Shown: positions 45,010 through 54,516 of the stretch, in pieces
Numbering within the stretch: position 1 is the first letter of the stretch
Layout of the letters: the number at the start of each line of letters is the position of its first letter
Assembly: GCA_034086985.1 (NCBI GenBank)
Contig: JAXDZG010000002.1
Span: forward strand, 1-64,000
Length of the DNA: 64,000 nt
Source: Phascolarctobacterium_A sp034086985
GTDB taxonomy: Bacteria > Bacillota > Negativicutes > Acidaminococcales > Acidaminococcaceae
Direction: 5' to 3'
Translations under genes and position numbers: made by a program
The notes under the pieces: generated by a model
Told to the model about the DNA's origin: nothing
What the model saw: the letters and a program-made list of their open reading frames with translations, nothing else
Databases searched by the model: none

Positions 45010-45813
45010 ATGAAAAAGGAACGCTTAGACGCATTACTCATGAACAGAGCGCTGTTTGAAAGCCGAGCTAAGGCTCAGGCAGCCATTATGGCAGGACAGG
45101 TGCTAGTGAATGAGCAAAAAATAGATAAACCGGGTACGCCGGTGGCTCCCGATGTGCAAATTCGCCTTTTGGGCAATAAGCTGCCCTTTGTGAGCCGCGG
45201 TGGCCTGAAGCTGGCCAAGGCTTTGCAGATTTTTCCCATTAGCGTGGAGGGCAAGGTGGTGGCCGACATAGGCGCTTCCACCGGCGGCTTTACGGACTGC
45301 GCTCTGCAAAATGGTGCGGCCAGGGTCTATGCCATTGACGTGGGCTATGGTCAGCTGGCCTGGAAGTTGCGCAGCGACGAGCGCGTGATTAATATGGAGC
45401 GCACCAATGTACGCTATTTGGAAAAGGATAGCCTGCCGGAGCAGGTGGATGCTGCTACCATCGACGTGGCCTTCATTTCTCTGGATAAAATATTGCCCGC
45501 CGTACGTAAAATCCTCAAAAGCGACGGCTTCGTCATTGCCTTAATTAAGCCCCAGTTTGAGGCCGGCAAGGAAAATGTGGGCAAGAAGGGCGTTGTGCGG
45601 GATGCCAAGGTGCACGAAGAGGTTATCAATAATGTGATTGCCTTTGCGAAAGAGGAAGGCTTCGGCATTGCTGGCTTAGATTTTTCACCTATTAAAGGGC
45701 CTGAGGGCAATATTGAATACTTATTGCACCTGACATTGGGCGAGGATGACGCTGTCAGCGCCGCATATGTGGCCGAGCTAGTGGGCCGCAGTCATGGAGA
45801 TTTAGATAAATAA
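45010..45813 (+). CDS. tlyA: TlyA family rRNA 2'-O-methyltransferase / hemolysin-like protein
   Basis: 267 residues. An N-terminal S4 RNA-binding domain (KERLDALLMNRALFESRAKAQ) is followed by a FtsJ-like SAM-dependent methyltransferase domain (VADIGASTGGFTDCAL, VDVAFISLDKILPAV ... IKPQFEAG). In mycobacteria TlyA methylates both rRNAs; the hemolysin name is historical. It follows dxs directly and precedes nadK by 28 bases. Confidence 0.94.
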   Translation: MKKERLDALLMNRALFESRAKAQAAIMAGQVLVNEQKIDKPGTPVAPDVQIRLLGNKLPFVSRGGLKLAKALQIFPISVEGKVVADIGASTGGFTDCALQNGAARVYAIDVGYGQLAWKLRSDERVINMERTNVRYLEKDSLPEQVDAATIDVAFISLDKILPAVRKILKSDGFVIALIKPQFEAGKENVGKKGVVRDAKVHEEVINNVIAFAKEEGFGIAGLDFSPIKGPEGNIEYLLHLTLGEDDAVSAAYVAELVGRSHGDLDK

Positions 45814-45841
45814 ATTACAAAAAATAGGAGCCGAGGCATAA

Positions 45842-46717
45842 ATGAAAGCAAAACGCTTGGGTATTTTTCCCAATTTGAGCAAGGAAAATGTGCATATTGC
45901 GTTACCTGAATTTGTGGAAATGTGCCGCGATTGGGGATTGGAGCCTTTGCTGCCGGAGAATGTAGCCGCTGAATTTGGTTGTGCAGGCTTTGATAAGGAC
46001 AGCATCACCGGCATGCATAATGATTATCTGCAGCCACTGGATGCGGCGGTAAGCTTGGGCGGTGACGGTACACTTTTGCAAATGGCCCGCTATACTGTGC
46101 CAGCCGGTGTGCCTGCCTTTGGCATCAATTTTGGCAAGCTGGGCTTTTTGGCAGAGATTGATTTGCCAGGCATGCGCAAGGCCATCAGCAAGCTGGCTCA
46201 GGGTAATTACACCATCGAGCGGCGCAAAATGCTGCAGGCCACGGTGATTAGGGAGGGCAGCGTTTTAACAACGGCCCATGCCCTGAACGATTTCGTTTTG
46301 GCCAAGGGTATGTTCAGCAAGCTGGCTCATTTAAGAATGTATATCAATGGCAAGCCCTCCGGTCGTTATGCGGCGGATGGCCTCATTATTTCCACCGCCA
46401 CGGGCTCTACGGCTTATTCCCTATCCGCCGGTGGACCTCTGGTAATGCCGGAGCTGGATGTAAGCGTAATTACCCCGGTGTGCGCCCATTCCTTGACGGC
46501 GAGGGCCTTGGTAATTCCTTTATCCGACACCATTGAGCTGAAGGCGGTGCCGGGTAGCGAGGAAATGATGCTCTCATGTGACGGCGAGAACGTTATCGAG
46601 GTGCAGGACGATACCTATGTGCGTATTGAAAAAAGTCCCTATACCATGAAGCTTATTCGCTTGACCAGTCGCGATTATTATCAGACCTGGCAGCAAAAGC
46701 TCATGCGTAACGTATAA
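45842..46717 (+). CDS. nadK: NAD kinase
   Basis: 291 residues. The GGDGT motif (SLGGDGTLLQMAR) near residue 73-85 and the glycine-rich TGSTAYSLSAGGPLVMP are the family signatures; the usual NE/D motif reads LNDFVL. The enzyme phosphorylates NAD to NADP. GGAGCCGAGG precedes the ATG. The gene lies between tlyA and argR as in many Firmicutes. Confidence 0.96.
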   Translation: MKAKRLGIFPNLSKENVHIALPEFVEMCRDWGLEPLLPENVAAEFGCAGFDKDSITGMHNDYLQPLDAAVSLGGDGTLLQMARYTVPAGVPAFGINFGKLGFLAEIDLPGMRKAISKLAQGNYTIERRKMLQATVIREGSVLTTAHALNDFVLAKGMFSKLAHLRMYINGKPSGRYAADGLIISTATGSTAYSLSAGGPLVMPELDVSVITPVCAHSLTARALVIPLSDTIELKAVPGSEEMMLSCDGENVIEVQDDTYVRIEKSPYTMKLIRLTSRDYYQTWQQKLMRNV

Positions 46718-46771
46718 ATTTTTATAGATTAAATAATAGCTGCTTTTAAATTGCAAATGAGGTGATAGCAA

Positions 46772-47221
46772 ATGAAAATGACCCGACATGCAAAAATCAA
46801 AGAGATTATCGATAATCATAAGATTGAAACCCAGGAGGATTTGGCCAGCGCGCTGCGCAGCGAGGGTATCGATGTAACCCAAGCCACCGTTTCCCGCGAT
46901 ATCAAGGAATTGATGCTGGTGAAGGTGCCGGATGCCAATGGTCACTATCACTATGCTTATCCCAAGGAGCACGGTATGATGCTCACCATGGAGCGCTTGG
47001 CGCGTACATTCCACGACAGCATCGTTAGCGTGCGTGCCTCCGACAGCATGGTGGTTATCCGCTCCCTGCCCGGTACAGCTCAATCCGTGGCCTTTGCACT
47101 GGATTATATGAAATGGCCGGAGATTTTGGGCACCATTGCCGGTGATGACACTGTTTTCGTAGCTATGGAGAATAAGGAGGGCGTGGTGAGCCTGCTCAAG
47201 CGCCTGAAGGAATATCGCTAA
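46772..47221 (+). CDS. argR: Arginine repressor
   Basis: 149 residues. An N-terminal winged helix (RHAKIKEIIDNHKIETQEDLASAL, TQATVSRDIKELMLVK) is followed by a C-terminal arginine-binding hexamer domain (GTIAGDDTVFVAM). It controls arginine metabolism with arginine as co-repressor. GAGGTGATAG precedes the ATG. Its place before recN is conserved in Firmicutes; no arg genes are in this window. Confidence 0.96.
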   Translation: MKMTRHAKIKEIIDNHKIETQEDLASALRSEGIDVTQATVSRDIKELMLVKVPDANGHYHYAYPKEHGMMLTMERLARTFHDSIVSVRASDSMVVIRSLPGTAQSVAFALDYMKWPEILGTIAGDDTVFVAMENKEGVVSLLKRLKEYR

Positions 47222-47234
47222 GGCGGTGGGGTAG

Positions 47235-48938
47235 ATGCTGCAATCCTTGCATGTACACAATTTTGCATTATTAGAGGACGCTCATGCGGAGTTTACGCCC
47301 GGCTTCAACGTATTTACAGGCGAGACCGGCGCCGGTAAATCCATTTTAATCGATGCCTTTGGCATGGTTTTGGGCGGGCGCGCATCGGTGGATTATGTGC
47401 GCAGCGGCACCGATGGGCTCTGGGTGCAGGCTGTTTTTGATATCACACACCAGGAGGACATCAAAAACATTCTGCGGCAGCAGGGCATTGAGGTGGAGGA
47501 TGATTTGTTTTTGAAAAGGCAAATCAGTGCCGCCGGTAAAAGTCGCGCGCTTGTGAACGGAGTGCAGGTGCCCTTGGCTGTGCTAAAGCAAATCGGCACT
47601 GCTCTGGTAGATATTCACGGTCAGCACGAAAATCAAGCTTTGCTTAAGCCTGAGGCAGCACGCTTAGTGACGGATACATTTGGCGGAGCTAGTCTTGCCA
47701 AGGCTTTTGAAGCTTATAAAAAAGAATATGCAGTATATATTGATGCCCAAGCTAAGCTGAAGCAGCTGGAGCAGGACAATGAGGAGCAGGATTTGCTCAT
47801 GGACCGCTATGCTTGGGAAATAAAGGAAATCACGGACGCTAATTTGGTAGTGGGCGAGGAGGAATCCTTAGAGGAGGAAGCTAAGCTGCTGCAAAATGGC
47901 GAACGCATTATTAAGTCCGTCAGCGCTGCCTTTGAGCAGCTGGACGAGGAGGACGCGGTGCTCTCGCGGCTAGCGAGAGTGCGGGACGAGCTTGTCTATG
48001 CTGCTCGTTATGATGGGCGCTTAACTGCCTTTGCCGAGGCAGTGGACAGCGCCTGGATTAACTTGGATGATTGCCGCAGTGAGCTGGCAGACTACCTGAG
48101 CCGTAGCGACTTCAACGAGGAGCGGGCGGTGGAGGTGCAGCAGCGCTTGGACACTATCTATCGCTTGCAGAAAAAATATGGCGGTAGCACCGAGGCTGTC
48201 TTGGCTTATTTAGAGACTACGCAAGCAAAGCTGGAGCAGCTGCAAAACATTGCAGCTGCCCTGGACAAAGCGCAGCAAGCGCTGGCGCAGGCCACTAAGC
48301 GGCTGGGCGTTGCCGCAGCCGCGCTCTCCAAAGAGCGCCAGCGCAGCGCTGCTAGCCTAGGCCAGCAGATCACAGCTCATATCCGCGATTTGGCCATGCC
48401 GAACGGCAGCTTCCAAATCGCGCTGACCCCGCTGGAGCGCTTCGCGCCCAGCGGTAGGGACGCTGTGCGCTTCCTGTTCAGCGGCAACCTAGGTGAGCCG
48501 CTGAACGATTTAGAGAAGGTGGCATCTGGCGGCGAGCTGAGCCGCATTGCCCTGGCCATGAAGACCGTGCTGATGAATAGCGCTCAGGTGGGCACCATGG
48601 TGTTCGATGAAATCGACACCGGCGTAGGCGGAGTTACAGCTCAGAAAATGGCGGAAAAAATCGCCGCCATCGCCACCGTGGGGCAGGTGCTGTGTATTAC
48701 GCACCTGCCGCAAATCGCAGCCTTCGCTGATAACCACATCTTCATTGAGAAGCGCAGCAGCGAAGGACGCACCGCAACGGTGCTGGCTGTGCTGGACTAC
48801 AACCAGCGCCTGACGGAGCTGGTGCGCATGACGGCGGGCGCCAGCACCTCCCGTGCCGCTTTGGAAAGCGCCACGGAGCTGCTTCTGGCTGCGGACAGTG
48901 TCAAGGCGAGCTTGCGCAAGGCTGCAAGCAAAAAATAG
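47235..48938 (+). CDS. recN: DNA repair protein RecN
   Basis: A 567-residue SMC-like ATPase. Walker A is GETGAGKS (near 31-38), the signature is ASGGELSRIALAMK, and Walker B is VFDEIDTGVGG. Two long coiled-coil arms occupy the middle (about 155-385). RecN acts early in double-strand-break repair. It ends the xseA-recN series. Codon use shifts toward GCG/CTG in the last third. Confidence 0.97.
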   Translation: MLQSLHVHNFALLEDAHAEFTPGFNVFTGETGAGKSILIDAFGMVLGGRASVDYVRSGTDGLWVQAVFDITHQEDIKNILRQQGIEVEDDLFLKRQISAAGKSRALVNGVQVPLAVLKQIGTALVDIHGQHENQALLKPEAARLVTDTFGGASLAKAFEAYKKEYAVYIDAQAKLKQLEQDNEEQDLLMDRYAWEIKEITDANLVVGEEESLEEEAKLLQNGERIIKSVSAAFEQLDEEDAVLSRLARVRDELVYAARYDGRLTAFAEAVDSAWINLDDCRSELADYLSRSDFNEERAVEVQQRLDTIYRLQKKYGGSTEAVLAYLETTQAKLEQLQNIAAALDKAQQALAQATKRLGVAAAALSKERQRSAASLGQQITAHIRDLAMPNGSFQIALTPLERFAPSGRDAVRFLFSGNLGEPLNDLEKVASGGELSRIALAMKTVLMNSAQVGTMVFDEIDTGVGGVTAQKMAEKIAAIATVGQVLCITHLPQIAAFADNHIFIEKRSSEGRTATVLAVLDYNQRLTELVRMTAGASTSRAALESATELLLAADSVKASLRKAASKK

Positions 48939-49015
48939 CGACAACAGCAAGCTTTACTAGGCAGCGCCAGCGCGCGCTCGCCCAAGCAGAGCTATACTAT
49001 AGAGGTGAAAGCTAC

Positions 49016-49576
49016 ATGTTAAAAAAATTTCACGAAGCTGCCCTGGACGAAATCTATGTGGAGGGCAGTAATGAAGAAGTCTTCAGTGGGCGTCTCTTAA
49101 AGGTGCAGCGTGACCACGTCACGCTGCCCAATGGCAGTGATACAACGCGCGAGTACATCCGCCATCCCGGCGCCGTGGCCATCGTGCCCGTGCTGGAGGA
49201 TGGCCGCGTGGTTTTAGTGAAGCAGTGTCGCTATCCTTTGGGCACCCTGCTGTGGGAAATACCGGCGGGCAAGCTGGACCACGGCGAGGCCGAGGAGAAG
49301 CTGGCGTGCGCGCAGCGGGAGCTGAGCGAGGAAACCGGCTATGAGGCCGAGGGGTGGCAGCACCTCTTGAGCATTGCTACAACCCCGGGCTTTTCTGATG
49401 AAATCATTCATTTATACAAGGCATGGGGACTAAAAAAATATGCCCAGCATACCGATGAGGACGAATTTATCGGCGTACAGGCCTTCACTCCGGCGGAGCT
49501 AAAGCAAATGGTGGCCGAAGGGGAGCTTTACGATAGCAAGTCCCTGTGCGCTCTCTATGCGGCAGGTATTTTATAA
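49016..49576 (+). CDS. NUDIX hydrolase, ADP-ribose pyrophosphatase-like
   Basis: 186 residues. The Nudix box is visible as GKLDHGEAEEKL...RELSEETGYEAEG (about 83-110). The N-terminal beta-sheet segment (EEVFSGRLLKVQRDHVTLPNG) and IPAGKLD match the ADP-ribose pyrophosphatase subgroup, which splits ADP-ribose to AMP and ribose 5-phosphate. GAGGTGAAAG precedes the ATG. The EamA gene follows directly. Confidence 0.92.
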   Translation: MLKKFHEAALDEIYVEGSNEEVFSGRLLKVQRDHVTLPNGSDTTREYIRHPGAVAIVPVLEDGRVVLVKQCRYPLGTLLWEIPAGKLDHGEAEEKLACAQRELSEETGYEAEGWQHLLSIATTPGFSDEIIHLYKAWGLKKYAQHTDEDEFIGVQAFTPAELKQMVAEGELYDSKSLCALYAAGIL

Positions 49577-49577
49577 G

Positions 49578-50456
49578 ATGACTCCTGGTAAATATACTTC
49601 CTATGTGATTTTAGCGCTAGCGGTGTTCTTTTTGTCCACCTCCGGCATTTTTGCCAAGGTGGCCCAGGCACCCTCGGGCATTATCGCTTTTTATCGTTTA
49701 TTAGTGGCAGCATTAGCTTTGCTGCCTTTACTTTTATGTAAAAGAGCCAATCGTGAGCAGCTAGCAAATTTGCCTCGCAAGCAGCTCTACACCGGCGTGC
49801 TTTCAGGCTTCATCCTCGCAGTGCATTACGTGCTCTGGTTTGAATCTTTGAAATTCACATCCGTGGCTAGCTCGGTGGTTTTAGTCACATTGCAGCCTTT
49901 GTTCACCATTTTAGGTAGCTACTTGCTCTGGCAGGAGCGCTGCAGCAGGGGAGCCATGGTGGGCTGCTTGCTAGCCATTGCCGGTAGCATCGTCATTGGC
50001 TGGGGTGATTTTGCCATCAGCTGGCATGCTTTTGTAGGTGATGTGATGGCTCTTGTGGCCGCCGCAGTAATCGCGGGTTATTTCCTCATTGGCCAACAGG
50101 TGCGGCGCAGTCTCGGCGTTATTCCTTATTCCGTACTAGGCTACAGCAGTGGTGCGTTTTTTCTAGGCCTGTATAGCTTGGCCTGCGGGGACGCCTTCAC
50201 TGGCTACACGACCCAAACCTGGCGCTGCTTTTTGGGCCTGGCCTTGGTTTCTACTATCTTAGGCCAGCTTATCTTCAACTGGCTCTTAAAATGGCTCAGC
50301 GCTACAGTGATTTCCATGAGCATTTTGGGCGAGACCGTGGGCACATGTCTTTTAGGTTACGTGCTTTTGGGTGAGGTTATTACCCTGCAGCAATTCATCG
50401 GCATTATGGGTATACTTTGCGGTATCGGCATTTTCCTTTACCAAAAGGATAGATAG
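49578..50456 (+). CDS. EamA/DMT-superfamily transporter
   Basis: 292 residues with about ten membrane helices arranged as two EamA halves (FLSTSGIFAKVAQAPSGIIAFYR in the first; LGETVGTCLLGYVLLGEVIT in the second). Members export amino acids or other metabolites; the substrate here is unknown. ATG 49578 lies just after the NUDIX stop; only a weak AGGT lies upstream, so translational coupling is likely. Confidence 0.9.
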   Translation: MTPGKYTSYVILALAVFFLSTSGIFAKVAQAPSGIIAFYRLLVAALALLPLLLCKRANREQLANLPRKQLYTGVLSGFILAVHYVLWFESLKFTSVASSVVLVTLQPLFTILGSYLLWQERCSRGAMVGCLLAIAGSIVIGWGDFAISWHAFVGDVMALVAAAVIAGYFLIGQQVRRSLGVIPYSVLGYSSGAFFLGLYSLACGDAFTGYTTQTWRCFLGLALVSTILGQLIFNWLLKWLSATVISMSILGETVGTCLLGYVLLGEVITLQQFIGIMGILCGIGIFLYQKDR

Positions 50457-50533
50457 ATCAGCTCTTGAAGTCGAATTATTTGCCTAGTTAAGCGCAAAAT
50501 GTTCGACAAACTGCGAATATTATCCACTATATA

Positions 50534-50562
50534 TTGGACAAACTCTCAAAATGTGTTAAAAT
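50534..50562 (+). promoter_or_regulatory. Promoter of purL
   Basis: TTGGAC (50534-50539), 17 bases, TAAAAT (50557-50562). GACAAACT occurs twice (near 50504 and 50537), and CGAATAT/ATATTGG form a loose inverted repeat between them. This might be an operator, but it does not clearly match a known Pur box. No purine riboswitch is visible. Confidence 0.6.
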
Positions 50563-50624
50563 ATATACGAAACTGTAAGTAAATACCTCGAAATACACTT
50601 TTTGTTGGACTGGAGGATTTGGAT

Positions 50625-53600
50625 ATGAGTAGTATCAGAAGAATTTATGTGGAGAAGAAGGATGCCTTTGCCGTAGAAGCACATGGCTTGCTGGCCGATT
50701 TGCGCAACAATCTGGGCATGGGCGCTCTGGAAAAAATCCGCATTATTAATCGTTATGATGTAATGGGCCTGAGCGATGAGGAATTTGCCATGGCCAAGGC
50801 TTTGGTGCTGTCCGAGCCGCCTGTTGACACCGTGGTAGAGGAGCATTTGGAGCTGGCTAGCGGCGAGCAAGCCTTTGCGGTGGAGCTGCTGCCCGGTCAA
50901 TACGACCAACGCGAGGATTTTGCCGAGCAATGCATTCAGCTGATTACCCAAAAGGAGCGCCCCATGGTGGCTGCTGCTAAGGTGTATGTTTTGGAGGGCA
51001 AGCTGAGTGCTGAGGACGTTGAGAAGATTAAGGCTTATTGCATCAACCCCATTGAAGCGCGTGAAGCAGAGCAGGCTAAGCCAGAAACCTTAATCAGCAC
51101 CTGCGAGGAGCCGGAAAAGGTTAAGTCCGTAGCAGGCTTTTTGACCATGACCAAGGATGAGGCTGAAGCTCTGCGCAAGGAAATGGGCTTGGCTATGAGC
51201 CTTGAAGACTTGCTCTGGTGCCAAAAATATTTCAAGGAAGAGCACCGTGAGCCCACTATTACCGAAATCCGCGTGCTGGATACCTATTGGTCCGACCACT
51301 GCCGTCATACTACCTTTATGACCCAGATTGAGGATGTGGACATTGTTCCCAGCACCTTCACCAAGCCCGTGCAAGAGGCTTATGATAAATATATGGCTGC
51401 TCGTGATGCCGTTTATGGTGAGAACACTGAGCGCCCTGTAACCTTGATGGATATTGCTGTTATCGGCATGAAGAAGCTGCGTCAGGAGGGCAAGCTGGCT
51501 GATTTGGACCAATCCGAGGAAATCAATGCTTGCTCCATCGTAGTGCCCATCGAAGTGGATGGCAAGACCGAGGACTGGCTGGTTATGTTTAAGAACGAAA
51601 CCCATAACCATCCCACGGAAATCGAGCCCTTCGGCGGTGCTGCTACCTGCCTGGGCGGCGCTATCCGCGACCCCCTGTCCGGTCGCTCCTATGTATACCA
51701 GGCTATGCGCGTTACCGGCTGCGCCGATCCGCGCACTCCTGTAAGCGAGACTCTTAGCGGTAAGCTGCCCCAGCGCAAGATTACTATCGGCGCTGCTGCT
51801 GGCTACAGCTCCTATGGCAACCAGATTGGTTTGGCAACCGGTCATGTTCAAGAATATTATCATGATAAATTCGTAGCTAAGCGTATGGAAATTGGCGGCG
51901 TTATGGGTGCGGCTCCTCGCAGTGCGGTGCGTCGTGAGCGTCCTGCCGCTGGCGATATCGTTATCCTCTTAGGTGGCAAAACCGGTCGCGATGGCTGCGG
52001 CGGTGCAACCGGCTCCTCCAAGGAGCATACTGTGGACTCTTTGATGAGCTGCGGTGCTGAGGTACAAAAGGGTAATCCTCCCACTGAGCGCAAGATTCAA
52101 CGTTTGTTCCGCAATCCCGCTGTAACTGCCATGATTAAACGCTGCAACGACTTTGGCGCTGGCGGTGTTTCCGTTGCAATTGGCGAGCTCACCGATGGCC
52201 TCGTAATTGATTTGGACAAGGTTCCCAAGAAATATGAGGGCTTGGACGGCACCGAGCTGGCTATTTCTGAATCCCAGGAGCGCATGGCTGTGGTTATTGA
52301 AGCCGAAAACCGTGACGCTTTCATTAAATATGCTGATGAAGAAAACCTTGAGGCAACTGTTGTGGCCGAGGTTACCGCAGAGCCGCGTTTGGTAATGTTC
52401 TGGCGTGGGGATAAGATTGTAGATTTGTCCCGTGCTTTCCTGGACACCAACGGTGTTGCTCAACACACCAATGTAACTGTTTCTGAAGAAAAGGCTGAGA
52501 ATGTGTTCGAGCGCGTGCCGGCAGAGGTTACTGCTGCCGCTGACTTGGAGGCTGCTTGGCTGGCCAATATGGGTCGCCTCAATGTGTGCAGCCAAAAGGG
52601 TCTCTCCGAGCGCTTTGACAGTACCATCGGTCGTGGTACCGTTATTATGCCCTTTGGTGGCAAGACCCAGCTGACTCCGGCCGAGGGCATGGTTGGTCGC
52701 ATTCCTGTGCTCCACGGCAATACCACCGCTGCCAGCGTTATGGCCTGCGGTTATAACCCGGATGTGGCTTGCTGGAGCCCCTTCCACGGCGCTATGTACG
52801 CTGTAACTGAGTCCGTTGTACGCGCTACTGCACTGGGCGCTGACCCTGCTAAGCTACGCCTGACTCTGCAAGAGTACTTCCCCAAGCTGCACGATTCCAC
52901 CAGCTGGGGCCAACCCTTTAGCGCACTCTTAGGTGCCTTCACTACGCTGGATGCGCTGGAGCTGCCTGCTATCGGCGGCAAGGACTCCATGAGCGGTACC
53001 TTTATGGATAAAACTGTTCCGCCTACTTTGGTTTCCTTTGCTGTAGGCGTTATCGATGGCGACAAGGCCGTTTCTGCTGAGTTCAAGGCAGCAGGGGATG
53101 AGGTCATCTTCCTGTCCTGTCCGCGTGACAATGCAGAGGTATTGGAATTTGCAGCTCTGCGCAAGAATTTGACAGCTGTACACGCAGCTATGGAAGCAGG
53201 CAAGATTAAGGCTGCTGCAGCTGTGAAGGAGGGCGGTATCGCTGCTCTGGTAACCACCATGGCTATGGGCAATGAGCTGGGCTTTGAGTTCATTAAGCCC
53301 TTCCATGATCCGGAAAGTCTCTTTACGCTGCAGCCCGGTGGCATGGTGCTGGAGCTGGCTGCTGGCGTGGATGCTGAAGAGGTTTTCGCTGGCTTGGACT
53401 ACATGGTACTGGGTCACACCACCGCCAATGCAGGCATCGCTATCAATGATACCGTGATTGCTGCGGATAAGGCTTTGGCTGCTTACCGCGAGCCTTTGCA
53501 GAAGATTTTCCCAGATAGCCTGCCCAAGGTGGAGGAGCCTGCGGACATCAATATGCCGCTCTATACTGCTAAATTGGCTCTGACTGCGCCGGTAAATATC

Positions 53601-54401
53601 GCTAAGCCCCGCGTATTCATCCCTGTTTTCCCCGGTAACAACTGTGAATACGATAGTGCTCGCGCCTTTGAGGCTGCTGGTGCCGAGGCTAATACCTTCA
53701 TTATTCGCAACCTGACCGCTGCTGCTATTGAAGAATCCGTAGAAGCAATGGTTAAGTATATCAATAATTCCCAAATCGTGATGATTCCCGGCGGCTTTAG
53801 CGCTGGTGATGAGCCGGACGGCAGTGGCAAATTTATTGCTACTATGTTCCGCAACCCGCGCATTAAAGAAGCTATCAGCGATTTGCTGGAGAATCGCGAT
53901 GGCTTGATGCTGGGCATCTGCAACGGCTTCCAAGCTTTGATTAAGCTGGGTCTGGTGCCCTACGGCGAGATTTGCGATATGACCAGCGCATCTCCGACCT
54001 TGACCTTCAATAATATCGGTCGCCATATTTCTCAAATTGTGACCACTCGCGTTGTTTCCAATAAATCTCCTTGGTTCAGCCTGTGCGAGCCCGGCGAGGA
54101 GCATGCCATCGCTGTTTCTCATGGTGAAGGCCGCTTCTATGCACCGGAGGCTACGATTAAAGAGCTCTTTGCTAACGGCCAAGTAGCTACTCAATATGTG
54201 AATGCTGAGGGCGTGCCCACTATGAACACTCCGTTCAATCCTAACGGCAGCTTGTACGCTATCGAGGGTATCACCAGTCCCGATGGACGCATCCTGGGCA
54301 AGATGGGCCACAGCGAACGCTTCGCTCCCGGACTCTTCCGCAATGTTGCTGGCGAGAAGGACCAGAAGATTTTCCTGAGCGGTGTGAACTATTTTAAATA
54401 A
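50625..54401 (+). CDS. purL: Phosphoribosylformylglycinamidine synthase, fused single chain
   Basis: 1258 residues. An N-terminal PurS-like part and two FGAM synthetase halves (DTYWSDHCRHTTFMTQ; FKNETHNHPTEIEPFGGAATCLGG; GGKTGRDGCGGATGSS; AIGGKDSMSG) are followed by a class I glutaminase (PurQ-like) domain in the last ~260 residues. That domain has the nucleophile in LGICNGFQALIKLG and SHGEGRF near the end. It makes FGAM from FGAR, ATP and glutamine. The fused form contrasts with the split PurSQL of Bacillus. GGAGG and spacing choose ATG 50625 over the in-frame TTG 50619. It stands alone. Confidence 0.96.
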   Translation: MSSIRRIYVEKKDAFAVEAHGLLADLRNNLGMGALEKIRIINRYDVMGLSDEEFAMAKALVLSEPPVDTVVEEHLELASGEQAFAVELLPGQYDQREDFAEQCIQLITQKERPMVAAAKVYVLEGKLSAEDVEKIKAYCINPIEAREAEQAKPETLISTCEEPEKVKSVAGFLTMTKDEAEALRKEMGLAMSLEDLLWCQKYFKEEHREPTITEIRVLDTYWSDHCRHTTFMTQIEDVDIVPSTFTKPVQEAYDKYMAARDAVYGENTERPVTLMDIAVIGMKKLRQEGKLADLDQSEEINACSIVVPIEVDGKTEDWLVMFKNETHNHPTEIEPFGGAATCLGGAIRDPLSGRSYVYQAMRVTGCADPRTPVSETLSGKLPQRKITIGAAAGYSSYGNQIGLATGHVQEYYHDKFVAKRMEIGGVMGAAPRSAVRRERPAAGDIVILLGGKTGRDGCGGATGSSKEHTVDSLMSCGAEVQKGNPPTERKIQRLFRNPAVTAMIKRCNDFGAGGVSVAIGELTDGLVIDLDKVPKKYEGLDGTELAISESQERMAVVIEAENRDAFIKYADEENLEATVVAEVTAEPRLVMFWRGDKIVDLSRAFLDTNGVAQHTNVTVSEEKAENVFERVPAEVTAAADLEAAWLANMGRLNVCSQKGLSERFDSTIGRGTVIMPFGGKTQLTPAEGMVGRIPVLHGNTTAASVMACGYNPDVACWSPFHGAMYAVTESVVRATALGADPAKLRLTLQEYFPKLHDSTSWGQPFSALLGAFTTLDALELPAIGGKDSMSGTFMDKTVPPTLVSFAVGVIDGDKAVSAEFKAAGDEVIFLSCPRDNAEVLEFAALRKNLTAVHAAMEAGKIKAAAAVKEGGIAALVTTMAMGNELGFEFIKPFHDPESLFTLQPGGMVLELAAGVDAEEVFAGLDYMVLGHTTANAGIAINDTVIAADKALAAYREPLQKIFPDSLPKVEEPADINMPLYTAKLALTAPVNIAKPRVFIPVFPGNNCEYDSARAFEAAGAEANTFIIRNLTAAAIEESVEAMVKYINNSQIVMIPGGFSAGDEPDGSGKFIATMFRNPRIKEAISDLLENRDGLMLGICNGFQALIKLGLVPYGEICDMTSASPTLTFNNIGRHISQIVTTRVVSNKSPWFSLCEPGEEHAIAVSHGEGRFYAPEATIKELFANGQVATQYVNAEGVPTMNTPFNPNGSLYAIEGITSPDGRILGKMGHSERFAPGLFRNVAGEKDQKIFLSGVNYFK

Positions 54402-54450
54402 GGTAGCCTACTCACGTGCCTACTACTAAGCGCATAGTATAGTAAAATCA

Positions 54451-54499
54451 AAACTCCGACTGATTCACTTTTAAATAGTGAATTGGTCGGAGTTTGTTG
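54451..54499. terminator. Bidirectional terminator between purL and the AAA-like gene
   Basis: A 19-base arm (54451-54469) pairs with 54477-54495 with only central G-T mismatches; the loop is 7 bases. TTTGTTGTTT follows on plus; on minus, TTTTGATTTTAC follows. It serves both convergent genes. Confidence 0.88.
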
Positions 54500-54516
54500 T
54501 TTGAATAGAAATTCTG

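Noticed and set aside
50457..50624. Purine riboswitch or PurR box before purL
   Set aside because: No conserved aptamer core, and the repeats there do not match the known Pur box closely enough.
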